Shown one piece after another: positions 1-7,901 of a stretch of DNA of 34,771 nt. Both the position numbers and the translations under genes were made by a program. Where the stretch lies: assembly GCA_903828695.1 (NCBI GenBank), contig CAIKNE010000003.1, positions 1 through 34,771 on the forward strand, written 5' to 3'. The DNA is from an uncultured Burkholderiales bacterium. Its GTDB lineage: Bacteria; Pseudomonadota; Gammaproteobacteria; Burkholderiales; Burkholderiaceae_C. How positions within the stretch are numbered: the first letter of the stretch is position 1; each line of letters opens with the position of its first letter. Below the pieces are notes generated by a model. The model was not told where the DNA came from, made no database searches, and was given only the letters and a program-made list of their open reading frames with translations.

Positions 1-428
1 CAAGTAAAAGGCAATTAAGGAATGTCTAATCAGTTGCTTGATCAGCAATTTTACGGAACATTACCTAAGCATTGAAAGCTAATATGGATCCTACTTTGTT
101 CCAATTACCCTAGAACTTCTTGTATGAGTAATAGGTGGTAAATATGCCGAAAATTTCATGAAAGCCAAGAATTCAATTTTGCTGGATGAGCCAGCATCAT
201 TAAAAACAGTGCTGAAAAAATAGAATATTTGAAACGACACAATTTCGTTGTGTATTCGTTTAGTAACGTGAATAGTTATGAAAATCTAAACGGCAACGAT
301 ATGAACATGAGCAAATCTGAATTCGCAGAATGCTTTATATTTCAGGTGTAAATCAATTTATCTGCATGAAAAAACTCATATGAATGAATTTGTACAGTGA
401 CGATATATTTTTGTAGACGACATTGTTT
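1..428. other. AT-rich left edge without a convincing gene
   Basis: No reading frame here has a credible start and length. A frame open from 190 to the TAA at 349-351 on the plus strand encodes about 53 residues, including KIEYLKRHNFVVYSFSNVNS, but its only ATG is at 301. A different frame just upstream reads AENFMKAKNSILLDEPASLK before a stop. The pair could be a decayed gene fragment broken by a frameshift, but composition alone could also explain it. The stretch also forms the 3' flank of the lipoprotein gene; no clear hairpin-plus-T-run terminator for that gene was found. Confidence 0.4.
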
Positions 429-2198
429 TTACTGGCAAACAGAAAAATTACACCCATTGTATTGAACATATTCAAATCGTCCGTTTGGATCAAATCCCCA
501 GATACCATAACTGCGTGAGGCTTGTGCTTGAGATGATGGAATGCTTGATAGTTGTGACATTATGAAGTCAACGTTAATTTGAGTGTATCCACTGCTAGGA
601 ACAAAAGGGATGCCAGTTGTACCTAGGTAGTTGTAGGATCTAAATCCAAATGTAGTTGTACCATTAGGTGTTAGAAATAAATTTAAGTGTGAAGTAGCCC
701 CGTTATACGATCTAAGTGCATTTAAACTGTCTGAAGTTAGAGTCATGATGGGTGTATTTGAAACATAGCCTGAAGTGAGAGGGAGGCCAACCCCGTAATG
801 TGTTTGAGTTTCGAATAAAGTCGCGCCCTTGTAAATCTTGAGTACAACGGTGTTTGCGCCAACTTGCGATACGTTTAATAATGAAGCTACAGTAGTATCG
901 CTTATCGATAGATTGGACGAAAAGGATGAACCATTTAAGGTTCCAATATTTATATTATTTACAAATACATCAACACTGGTGATTCCTGCGACTGATCCAG
1001 TTCGGTTAATATCAATTAAATAAGATGCCGTTGGTGTGCCATAAGCAATGCTGGACTGTAGGTATTGATTTGTCTGATTAATGAGGTAAGTGACAGTGGA
1101 TTGGACTTGATTTTGTCGACCATACAGTAGCCATTTATTTGTTGTGGCATCCCAAACAATTTGGGTGAAAAAATAATAAGGCATGCCTGAGTATGAGTAC
1201 ATACTGAATGGCTCGTGCGTGGTGGATGTAAATCTAAACGACACATTACAAGTTAAATTTGAAGAGCACGACTCTATGTTGGCTACAGTGTTAATTACAG
1301 TGTTAATTACAGCAGTTCCCCAGCCAGTTGTCGTTAGTAAATTACTCCAAAAGTCATGTGCATTCATTCCGTCCTGCAAAAAATTAGGCGAAGAAATACT
1401 CAAAATACTTTGGAGGTCACCATTGCTAAAGTCCAAATCAAAGGCATTTGTAACTTGTGTGATTTGGGCTAATTGTGTGCTTGATAAGTTAACAACAGCT
1501 TGCAAAGAACCAGTAATAGTAGGTCCTTGACTTAGTCCCGCCTGTAAAGCGCTAATGGATGCACTTCCACTTGTAAAGGCATTTTGAATTTCTAAGCTAC
1601 TGAGTTGAATATTTTGAACTACTTTTGTTCCATCTAAAAGGAAGTCGATTCCAGTACCATTAGGTGCAAACGATGTCGTAATAAAATCAGAGTTTGATGA
1701 AACACCGGCTTGACTAAGTGCATTACTGAGAACTCCTGTTAGAACATTATTGGCTTGATTAATTGTAGATTGCGTTACAAGTGGTAATACGGATGCTGGA
1801 CTAACTGAATTTCCTGTTCCTGCAATTAGTCTTACTATTGCATCAGTAAGCGGAGTAATGTTTGAGGTATTTATCGAACCAGTTGAAAAACTTGCAACAG
1901 TTGAATATAAGGTGATAGGTGAACCAATCGCGGTAACCCCCTCTAATTTTATTAACAAAGGAGCGGTGAGTCCACTAGGATCTATGGAAAATGAGCCGGA
2001 AACACCAACTGTTCCGGTGGTTGTTACTCCATGAATATCAGTGATCGTAATCGTGCCCGTTGCAATGGGTGCCCCTGTGGCGGCAGTTCCGCCTATAGTT
2101 GTAATCGGACCAGGCGAACTGCCACCACCTCCACCTCCACATGCTACGAATACAATTGACGTAATTATCAGAGTAATTGCTAATAGTATTCTTCTCAT
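429..2198 (-). CDS. putative secreted lipoprotein, unknown function
   Basis: The 589-residue product starts with two arginines and a hydrophobic stretch (residues 4-19) ending in FVA before Cys20, a plausible signal peptidase II site although Phe at -3 is not the commonest residue. Six glycines and two serines follow, a flexible tether typical of outer-membrane lipoproteins. Residues ~35-105 (GGTAATGAPIATGTITI onward) resemble a carboxypeptidase-regulatory-like beta-sandwich, followed by a SNITPLTDAIVRLIAG motif seen in large lipoproteins of Burkholderiales; this is from memory and unconfirmed. The remainder is rich in Ser, Thr, Asn and Gly, as is usual for surface or periplasmic proteins, with cysteines near 316, 321, 583 and 588 that could form disulfides. 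No enzymatic motif is recognised. Codon use is AT-rich compared with the housekeeping genes and no Shine-Dalgarno sequence precedes the ATG. It is divergent from the gene at 2294, sharing a 95-base very AT-rich spacer. Confidence 0.75.
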   Translation of the reverse strand: MRRILLAITLIITSIVFVACGGGGGGSSPGPITTIGGTAATGAPIATGTITITDIHGVTTTGTVGVSGSFSIDPSGLTAPLLIKLEGVTAIGSPITLYSTVASFSTGSINTSNITPLTDAIVRLIAGTGNSVSPASVLPLVTQSTINQANNVLTGVLSNALSQAGVSSNSDFITTSFAPNGTGIDFLLDGTKVVQNIQLSSLEIQNAFTSGSASISALQAGLSQGPTITGSLQAVVNLSSTQLAQITQVTNAFDLDFSNGDLQSILSISSPNFLQDGMNAHDFWSNLLTTTGWGTAVINTVINTVANIESCSSNLTCNVSFRFTSTTHEPFSMYSYSGMPYYFFTQIVWDATTNKWLLYGRQNQVQSTVTYLINQTNQYLQSSIAYGTPTASYLIDINRTGSVAGITSVDVFVNNINIGTLNGSSFSSNLSISDTTVASLLNVSQVGANTVVLKIYKGATLFETQTHYGVGLPLTSGYVSNTPIMTLTSDSLNALRSYNGATSHLNLFLTPNGTTTFGFRSYNYLGTTGIPFVPSSGYTQINVDFIMSQLSSIPSSQAQASRSYGIWGFDPNGRFEYVQYNGCNFSVCQ

Positions 2199-2293
2199 TT
2201 TTTAAATCTGTATTGTTTAATAATTAAAAATTATATAACTATTAATATAAGTTGTATTAAAATTGATGAATTATTAAAAAATACTACTTTTTC

Positions 2294-2863
2294 ATGCCTG
2301 ATAAGCCAGATTCTTTTGATGTCGTTATTGCAATAGTTAGCTATCTCGCATTCGCTATATCATTTAAGGTGAATGAGCTATTTAACTCCTGGGTTCTATT
2401 TGGTGCCGGAGTCAGTATGGTATTTTTACCAGCAGGAGTTAAGCTTTTGTGTATTTTGGTGGGGCGATTACCAGCGATTTTAGGTATCTTTTTAGCAAGT
2501 GTCCTACTGGCTTACGATGCTTGGGATAGCGTGACTACGCTTCATACACTCGAATTTGTGTTATTCACAATACCCAGTGTTGGTAGCTATATGCTCGCTG
2601 TTTATGTGATTGCTCCAATGCTTCGTATACAGGGCGATCTTGCTAACCTGAAATACATCCATATTGTGTTTCTGAGCTTGACTGCAAGTATTGTGAATGG
2701 ATTTGTACATAACTTGTTTTATATAGCCCTTGGCATAACTCAACCGGATGAATATTGGGCTAAAAGTATGGCTATGGTCGTAGGAGACTTTACGGGTTGT
2801 TTTTTAGTTGTGGCCATCGCGCATTTCCTTATAATTATGTATAAAAATTACTTTAGAAAATGA
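2294..2863 (+). CDS. MASE1-like integral membrane protein
   Basis: This 189-residue protein is almost entirely hydrophobic, with about six predicted membrane segments (roughly 8-25, 34-56, 60-77, 88-108, 120-148 and 158-182). The motif FLPAGVKLL at ~45-52 and VVGDFTGCFLV at ~162-172 resemble the LPxG and GDxxG signatures of MASE1, a sensory membrane domain usually fused to histidine kinase or GGDEF/EAL outputs. Here no output domain is attached: the gene ends with TGA and the next ATG follows directly, so signalling would have to go through the 2864 product. The function is inferred, and another small membrane family is possible. The start is the first ATG; no Shine-Dalgarno sequence is seen upstream (only an A/T-rich run), so translation may be leaderless or unusual. 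G+C is lower than in the core genes, suggesting acquisition. Confidence 0.6.
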   Translation: MPDKPDSFDVVIAIVSYLAFAISFKVNELFNSWVLFGAGVSMVFLPAGVKLLCILVGRLPAILGIFLASVLLAYDAWDSVTTLHTLEFVLFTIPSVGSYMLAVYVIAPMLRIQGDLANLKYIHIVFLSLTASIVNGFVHNLFYIALGITQPDEYWAKSMAMVVGDFTGCFLVVAIAHFLIIMYKNYFRK

Positions 2864-3205
2864 ATGACAAATTCATACGTTAACTTTATTATTCGGGCCA
2901 AACATGCTTTGCAAGCTTTGGATTACCCTGAATTAGATCAAACCAGTAAGCAATTATTGGATGAAATAGCTATTCGCAGTTCCCAAAATCTTGCCATCAC
3001 AGTTGGTGACCTATTAGTGCTTGAAAGCATTGGTTCGCATGTAACTTTGCATAAAAAGTTTTTGAATTTGATAAAATTGGGTTTCGTTGAAACAACCCAT
3101 CATGGTGATAACAGGCGAACTAAGTATGTAAATCTAACGCCAAAAGCTGATAAGTACTACAACCAATTAGAAAAGGCTCTCAAAAAAGCAGCCGGTAATG
3201 CGTGA
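2864..3205 (+). CDS. winged-helix DNA-binding protein (MarR-like)
   Basis: The product is 113 residues. Residues ~22-100 show the order expected of a winged helix: helices around 24-37 and 45-52, a recognition-helix-like segment (SHVTLHKKFLNLIKLGFVE), then a wing (HHGDNRRTKYVNLTPKADKY) with basic residues and the LT.KA/G pattern typical of the MarR family. A C-terminal lysine-rich helix could aid dimerisation. The ATG abuts the TGA of the membrane-protein gene (TGAATG), and there is no separate Shine-Dalgarno sequence, so translation by termination-reinitiation is likely. This ties its output to the membrane protein and suggests a two-part membrane-signal/transcription module. Its targets are unknown; the divergent AT-rich spacer at 2199-2293 is the obvious first candidate. 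Confidence 0.65.
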   Translation: MTNSYVNFIIRAKHALQALDYPELDQTSKQLLDEIAIRSSQNLAITVGDLLVLESIGSHVTLHKKFLNLIKLGFVETTHHGDNRRTKYVNLTPKADKYYNQLEKALKKAAGNA

Positions 3206-3566
3206 ACGTTATTCAATAACCTACAAGAGCTTTTATCTTTTCCGTTTCATGATTTAATTTCATTGGTTAGAATAAATGCGGCGTAAAACGTTGCAGTTGA
3301 CTTTATTTGGTGTTGCCTCATTAGCACATATTCGCAGCGGTTAATATTTGTGTAGTCTTCTTCGGAGAAGTATCCTTATAATGATTTAATATCACGATCA
3401 AACCCGTAGCTTTCCTAGGCTCAGTTGTTTAACTTTTAAGATCACCATAGTCGCCTGCTGCACTCAAAAATACTGCAGTAATGTATAAGCCTTGTGGTTT
3501 TAGTAAAGGCCAATCATTGTTCCTGACTATTGACGATACGTTATTAAATAGTAGCGCGCAAGAAAT
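3206..3566. other. intergenic stretch, no gene supported
   Basis: These 361 AT-rich bases separate the winged-helix gene from the convergent BrnA-like gene. A small palindrome GTTATTCAATAAC at 3208-3220 follows the winged-helix stop and may be a weak terminator. A CTTCT-TCGG-AGAAG hairpin sits at 3357-3370. Two short ATG frames (a 22-codon frame near 3277 and a 39-codon frame from 3481, whose end overlaps the BrnA-like gene) have no Shine-Dalgarno sequence or recognisable motif and are treated as chance. Confidence 0.4.
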
Positions 3567-3878
3567 TCAAATTTTAGTTAGCGTTTTTCTCGGTGGATGA
3601 TGTATCAACCAGTCTTTGAGGGCAGCATCGATACGAGTTTGCCATCCGGTACCAGTTGATTTGAATGCTGAAATAACTTCTGGCGATAATCTAATTGTTG
3701 TTGAGACTTTGGGATTTTCCTTGGTAGAACCTTGTGGTCTGCCTCTGCGCCGAGTTAGTACTTCACCGGGCGCTTCTAAGCTTTCAAACTTGCCGCGCAA
3801 ATTTTCCTCAATAGAAATACGCAGCGCTTCTTCGAATTCTTTGAGGTGAGAGTCAAATTTTTTCTTACCAGTTACCAT
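3567..3878 (-). CDS. BrnA-like antitoxin, apparently without BrnT
   Basis: From the ATG at 3878 the product has 103 residues. The C-terminal half carries the pattern of BrnA antitoxins: RRRGRPQGSTKENPKVSTTI, then IRLSPEVISAFKSTGTGWQT with the GxGWQTRI signature and a closing ALKDWL helix, a ribbon-helix-helix-type dimeric repressor fold. The N-terminal part is charged and helical. An upstream TTG at 3911 would add 11 residues but has no suitable ribosome site, whereas GGAAA lies about 9 bases before the chosen ATG. BrnA normally lies just after brnT and both represses the operon and neutralises the BrnT RNase toxin. The 199 bases between this gene and fbp are too short for brnT and show no BrnT motif, so it is either a solitary regulator or a remnant. 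It lies on the same strand as, and downstream of, fbp. Confidence 0.72.
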   Translation of the reverse strand: MVTGKKKFDSHLKEFEEALRISIEENLRGKFESLEAPGEVLTRRRGRPQGSTKENPKVSTTIRLSPEVISAFKSTGTGWQTRIDAALKDWLIHHPPRKTLTKI

Positions 3879-4077
3879 TACTAGGTTTCCATATTTGCAC
3901 AAAAAAATCAAACCCTAGGGGATTGATCTCTGATGGGGTGATGAGACTGCTAGTCAACAAAGCTAAATTAGACGTTTTACCGCTAAGCCCATCAATTGAA
4001 AAATCACCGCTTTGACTCAGCGTTTTGTCTGGGTGTAAGGTCAAGTTTAGGGAACAGTGGTAAGCGTTTCTCAATAT

Positions 4078-5079
4078 TTAAGGTGTTTGGTGATATTTGG
4101 TAATTAGATCAACCTCATTCTTTGAACCTAGAACAACACTCACTCGTTCGTGCAATGTTTTAGGCTGAAGGTCTAGAATTCTTTGGTGGCCATTGGTGGA
4201 TGCACCACCTGCCTGCTCAACGATCCAACTCATGGGATTGGCCTCATACATCAAGCGCAGCTTGCCTGGCTTGTTAGGTTCTCTCTTGTCCCATGGGTAC
4301 ATAAAAACACCACCGCGTGTGAGGATTCGGTGTACATCGGCGACCATACTGGCAATCCATCGCATATTGAAATCCTTACCGCGAACGCCTTCCTTGCCCT
4401 CCAAGCATTCATCAATATAGCGTTTCACGGGCGTATCCCAGTGACGCATATTGCTCATGTTGATTGCAAACTCTTTTGTGTCCGCAGGAATTTGAACGTT
4501 TTCATGAGTCAATACAAAGGATCCTTGTTCACGGTCAAGCGTAAACATATTGACTCCGTCGCCAACTGTTAATACAAGCGTTGTTTGAGGACCGTAGACG
4601 CAGTAACCTGCAGCGACTTGGGCGCTTCCCTTTTGAAGGAAATCAGCTTCACTAACCCCCGTACTTCCCTCTGTTTTTTTGAGCACACTAAAGATGGTTC
4701 CAATACTCACGTTCACATCAATGTTGCTGGATCCATCCAGTGGATCAAAGGTTAAGAGATATTCACCTTGAGGGTAACGATTAGGCACGAGATAAATAGT
4801 CTCCATCTCCTCTGAAGCCATAGCTGCCAAATGACCACCCCATTCATTGGCTTCAATCAAAACCTCGTTAGCAATAATGTCTAGTTTCTTTTGAACTTCG
4901 CCTTGAACGTTCTCGCTCCCAGCACTCCCAAGAACTCCGCCCAATGCTCCCTTATTAACTGCGTGGCTGATGCTTTTGCATGCCCTGGCAACCACCTCTA
5001 AAAGAAGTCTAAGCTCTGGAGGAATGTGCCCCTTTTCACGTTGTTGCTCGACAAGAAAGCGCGATAAAGAAATTGTCAT
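4078..5079 (-). CDS. fbp: fructose-1,6-bisphosphatase class I
   Basis: This cytoplasmic gluconeogenic enzyme hydrolyses fructose 1,6-bisphosphate to fructose 6-phosphate. The 333-residue length is normal for bacterial class I enzymes. The metal- and phosphate-binding signature [12 protein letters not shown] begins at Asp112, with acidic SEEME at ~89-93 and the substrate-side segment near the C-terminus ([20 protein letters not shown]) intact. The [13 protein letters not shown] start matches family N-termini. It lies 85 bases downstream of pepN on the same strand, an arrangement I recall from other Burkholderiales, and probably shares read-through transcription. No operator is obvious. Confidence 0.97.
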   Translation of the reverse strand: MTISLSRFLVEQQREKGHIPPELRLLLEVVARACKSISHAVNKGALGGVLGSAGSENVQGEVQKKLDIIANEVLIEANEWGGHLAAMASEEMETIYLVPNRYPQGEYLLTFDPLDGSSNIDVNVSIGTIFSVLKKTEGSTGVSEADFLQKGSAQVAAGYCVYGPQTTLVLTVGDGVNMFTLDREQGSFVLTHENVQIPADTKEFAINMSNMRHWDTPVKRYIDECLEGKEGVRGKDFNMRWIASMVADVHRILTRGGVFMYPWDKREPNKPGKLRLMYEANPMSWIVEQAGGASTNGHQRILDLQPKTLHERVSVVLGSKNEVDLITKYHQTP

Positions 5080-5164
5080 TTTGCTAGGGCTCCGATTAAA
5101 TGGGGAAGTGTTCGATCAAGTCTTGGTTTTATACTGACTGCTAAAAGGCGTTCACAATCAGGGA

Positions 5165-7837
5165 TTATTCTGCCAACGCACGAGTCAAGACCTCGCGAAC
5201 ATCGTTGCTCAGATCGGGTTTAGCTGCGACACGCTTTAAAGCTTCGTATGCTGCAGTTCTGTAAGGCTCAGCCAGTTTTTTCCATCGGTCCAGTGCTCTA
5301 GCAAGTCTCGCTGCAACTTGTGAATTAAACGCATCAATTTCTAAAACCCGTTCGCTCCAAAAAACGTAGCCTGATGCATCGGTTCTGTGAAAAGCAGAAG
5401 GGTTTGCAATGCAGTAACTAAATATGAGTGCGCGCGCTCTGTTAGGGTTTTTGATCTCAAAATCGTTATGGAGCATGAGCGTGCGAACTTTGGCCAGCAA
5501 GTCACCGCCCCGAGAGTTAGAGCTTGCTTGGATTGCAAACCATTTATCCATCACCAATGGTTCGTTCTTGAAGAGTTTGTAGAACACCTCTAGTGCGTAT
5601 TTGGCTTGCGGGTGACCACAACTCATCAGTGCATTGAGCGCGTTCATGCGCTGGGTCATATTGTCAGCGTGCTCAAAATCATCCAAAGCTATCTTCGCCC
5701 AGTTTTCACGTTGTGCGGTTGACCCGTTTGTGTCCAAACTCACGGCTAAGCAAAGCTGTGATAACGCCAATCCACTGAGAGCTCGTTTGCCGCTACTCAA
5801 AGGGTCTGGTGAATATGCGTCGGTTTGACGGTTAGAGTGATATGCCCACTCCCAGTCGGTAAACAAAGCGAGCGCAATTTCCTCTCTCATCTTTTCTCTC
5901 ACTGAATGTACTTTTAAGGGATCTAGTTCGCTCAGTTGCTCAGCTAAGTAACTCTCGCTAGGAAGAGTTAGAACAACTTCCTTAAAAGCAGAATCCAAAT
6001 GATCACTGCGTAATACGGATCTGAGCCCTTCTATTAAGTCTTGGCTGACGATTTGCTTGGGTAAGTCGTTGGCTTGAATTGCGCTTAAAGCCGTGTCAAC
6101 GCAAAGCCGTTGAGCCGCGTCCCACTGGTTAAAAGGGTCTGTGTCGTGCGCCAACAAAGTGAGCAATTGTTGGGGGCTTAAATCATGACTCAAAATAACG
6201 GGCGCACTAAAATTTCTGAACAAAGATGGCACTGCATCGCTTGTAATCCCTTCAAACTCGAAGGTTTGTTCAGACTGGGTCAAAACACATAACTGAGTGT
6301 CCTTCAGCTGAAGTCCATCAGCGCTTATCAAGCCGACCGAGACCGGAATAACGAATGGCTCTTTGTGGGGTTGTCCAACTGTTGCAGGGCAAGACTGGGA
6401 TAGAGTGAGTGTGTACTTTTGTGACGCGCTGTCATAGCTTGAAGTGGCCTTAACAACAGGTGTTCCTGCTTGCGAGTACCAGCGTTTAAATTGTTCTAAA
6501 TGCTCCTTGAGTGCAGAACTTGGCGATGCGTCCGCAATTGCATTTGCAAAATCATCACAGGTCACTGCTTGACCATCGTGACGCTTGAAATAAAGCTCCA
6601 TGCCCTTTGTAAATCCCTCACGACCGACTAAAGTTTGCATCATACGAACAACTTCAGCACCTTTTTCGTAAACTGTGACTGTATAAAAGTTGTTGATCTC
6701 TACGTAACTATCGGGTCTAACGGGATGCGCCATAGGACCTGCATCCTCTGCAAACTGCAAGGTCCTTAGCAGTCTTACATCCTCAATTCTCTTAACCGCT
6801 TTTGCGGAAACATTACCAGCTAAGTCTTGACTAAATTCTTGGTCCCTAAAAACGGTAAGTCCCTCTTTTAGTGAGAGTTGGAACCAGTCGCGACAAGTGA
6901 TTCTGTTACCTGTCCAGTTGTGAAAATATTCGTGTCCAACAACGCTCTCAATGTTTGAGAAATCCGAATCCGTAGCAGTTGCTTGTGATGCCAGTACATA
7001 CTTTGTATTAAAGATGTTTAGCCCTTTATTTTCCATCGCGCCCATATTAAAGTCGGATGTGGCGACGATCATGAATCGTTCCAAATCAAGCGTGAGTCCA
7101 AAGCGAGCCTCATCCCAAGCGATACTCGCCATAAGGGATTTCATAGCATGCTCTGTTTTATCTAAGTCGCCAGGTCGAACATAAATTTGTAGTAGATGTT
7201 TATTACCTGCGCGCGAGACAATCGATTGCTCTCGCGCAACCAGTTTTCCCGCTACGAGTGCGAATAAATAACAAGGTTTTTTATGGGGATCTACCCATTT
7301 TGCAAAATGACGCCCATCCTCAAGTGCGCCACTATCCACTAGATTGCCGTTGGAGAGTAGAACTGGATATGCTTTTTTATCGGCCTTTAAAGTGACTGTA
7401 AAACTAGCCATCACATCAGGGCGATCCTGAAAGTAGGTAATGCGCCTGAAGCCTTCGGCCTCGCACTGTGTGAAAAATGACTGGTTGCTAACGTACAGAC
7501 CCGAGAGTTGTGTGTTTTTAATAGGGTTGCAGATGGTGAAGATTTCAAGATCAAATCCATTTGCATCCTCGGGCAGATTCTCCAGTATAAGTTGGTTTCC
7601 TTCGTTCTTGAAACTACTACCCGCACCGTTAACCAAGACACGAGATAGACTCAATTCTTGACCATCTAGACGTAAGGTTGATTCTTTAGAATCCGGATTT
7701 TTTCTGATCCGCATTTTGTTCAACACACGCGTTTTTTGTGGATCTAAGTCAAAAGTCAACTCAACCGTATCTATCCAAAATGCGGGTGCTGTGTAATTCT
7801 CTCTTTTGATGAGAGGTGAGGCGCCTTCACGATACAT
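5165..7837 (-). CDS. pepN: aminopeptidase N (M1 zinc metallopeptidase)
   Basis: PepN removes N-terminal residues from peptides in the cytoplasm, completing protein turnover. The 890-residue product has the full four-domain length. The exopeptidase motif GAMEN is at 266-270 and the zinc site HEYFH at 302-306, with the third ligand Glu325 in LKEGLTVFRDQEF. A conserved tyrosine of the YEKGAEVV segment follows, as in the family. The N-terminal beta domain includes TVELTFDLDP, which supports the chosen ATG. The C-terminal alpha-helical arch ends in a predicted helix. It lies 64 bases after prfB and 85 before fbp on the same strand, with no terminator seen in either gap, so the three genes may be co-transcribed. 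Confidence 0.97.
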   Translation of the reverse strand: MYREGASPLIKRENYTAPAFWIDTVELTFDLDPQKTRVLNKMRIRKNPDSKESTLRLDGQELSLSRVLVNGAGSSFKNEGNQLILENLPEDANGFDLEIFTICNPIKNTQLSGLYVSNQSFFTQCEAEGFRRITYFQDRPDVMASFTVTLKADKKAYPVLLSNGNLVDSGALEDGRHFAKWVDPHKKPCYLFALVAGKLVAREQSIVSRAGNKHLLQIYVRPGDLDKTEHAMKSLMASIAWDEARFGLTLDLERFMIVATSDFNMGAMENKGLNIFNTKYVLASQATATDSDFSNIESVVGHEYFHNWTGNRITCRDWFQLSLKEGLTVFRDQEFSQDLAGNVSAKAVKRIEDVRLLRTLQFAEDAGPMAHPVRPDSYVEINNFYTVTVYEKGAEVVRMMQTLVGREGFTKGMELYFKRHDGQAVTCDDFANAIADASPSSALKEHLEQFKRWYSQAGTPVVKATSSYDSASQKYTLTLSQSCPATVGQPHKEPFVIPVSVGLISADGLQLKDTQLCVLTQSEQTFEFEGITSDAVPSLFRNFSAPVILSHDLSPQQLLTLLAHDTDPFNQWDAAQRLCVDTALSAIQANDLPKQIVSQDLIEGLRSVLRSDHLDSAFKEVVLTLPSESYLAEQLSELDPLKVHSVREKMREEIALALFTDWEWAYHSNRQTDAYSPDPLSSGKRALSGLALSQLCLAVSLDTNGSTAQRENWAKIALDDFEHADNMTQRMNALNALMSCGHPQAKYALEVFYKLFKNEPLVMDKWFAIQASSNSRGGDLLAKVRTLMLHNDFEIKNPNRARALIFSYCIANPSAFHRTDASGYVFWSERVLEIDAFNSQVAARLARALDRWKKLAEPYRTAAYEALKRVAAKPDLSNDVREVLTRALAE

Positions 7838-7901
7838 TTGTAAACTCCGTCAATAATTTTTGTTTGATTTATTTGAAATCTTCAAATAAGGTGATTTAAC
7901 T

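Noticed and set aside
3481-3600. A 39-codon plus-strand frame from an ATG
   Set aside because: No ribosome site or recognisable motif, and it overlaps the end of the convergent BrnA-like gene.
3865-4074. A 69-codon minus-strand frame upstream of the BrnA-like gene, as a possible brnT
   Set aside because: It has none of the BrnT motifs, is too short, and overlaps the start of the BrnA-like gene in another frame.
4183-4572. Long plus-strand frames opposite fbp
   Set aside because: They are antisense shadows of a clearly conserved enzyme gene and lack motifs.
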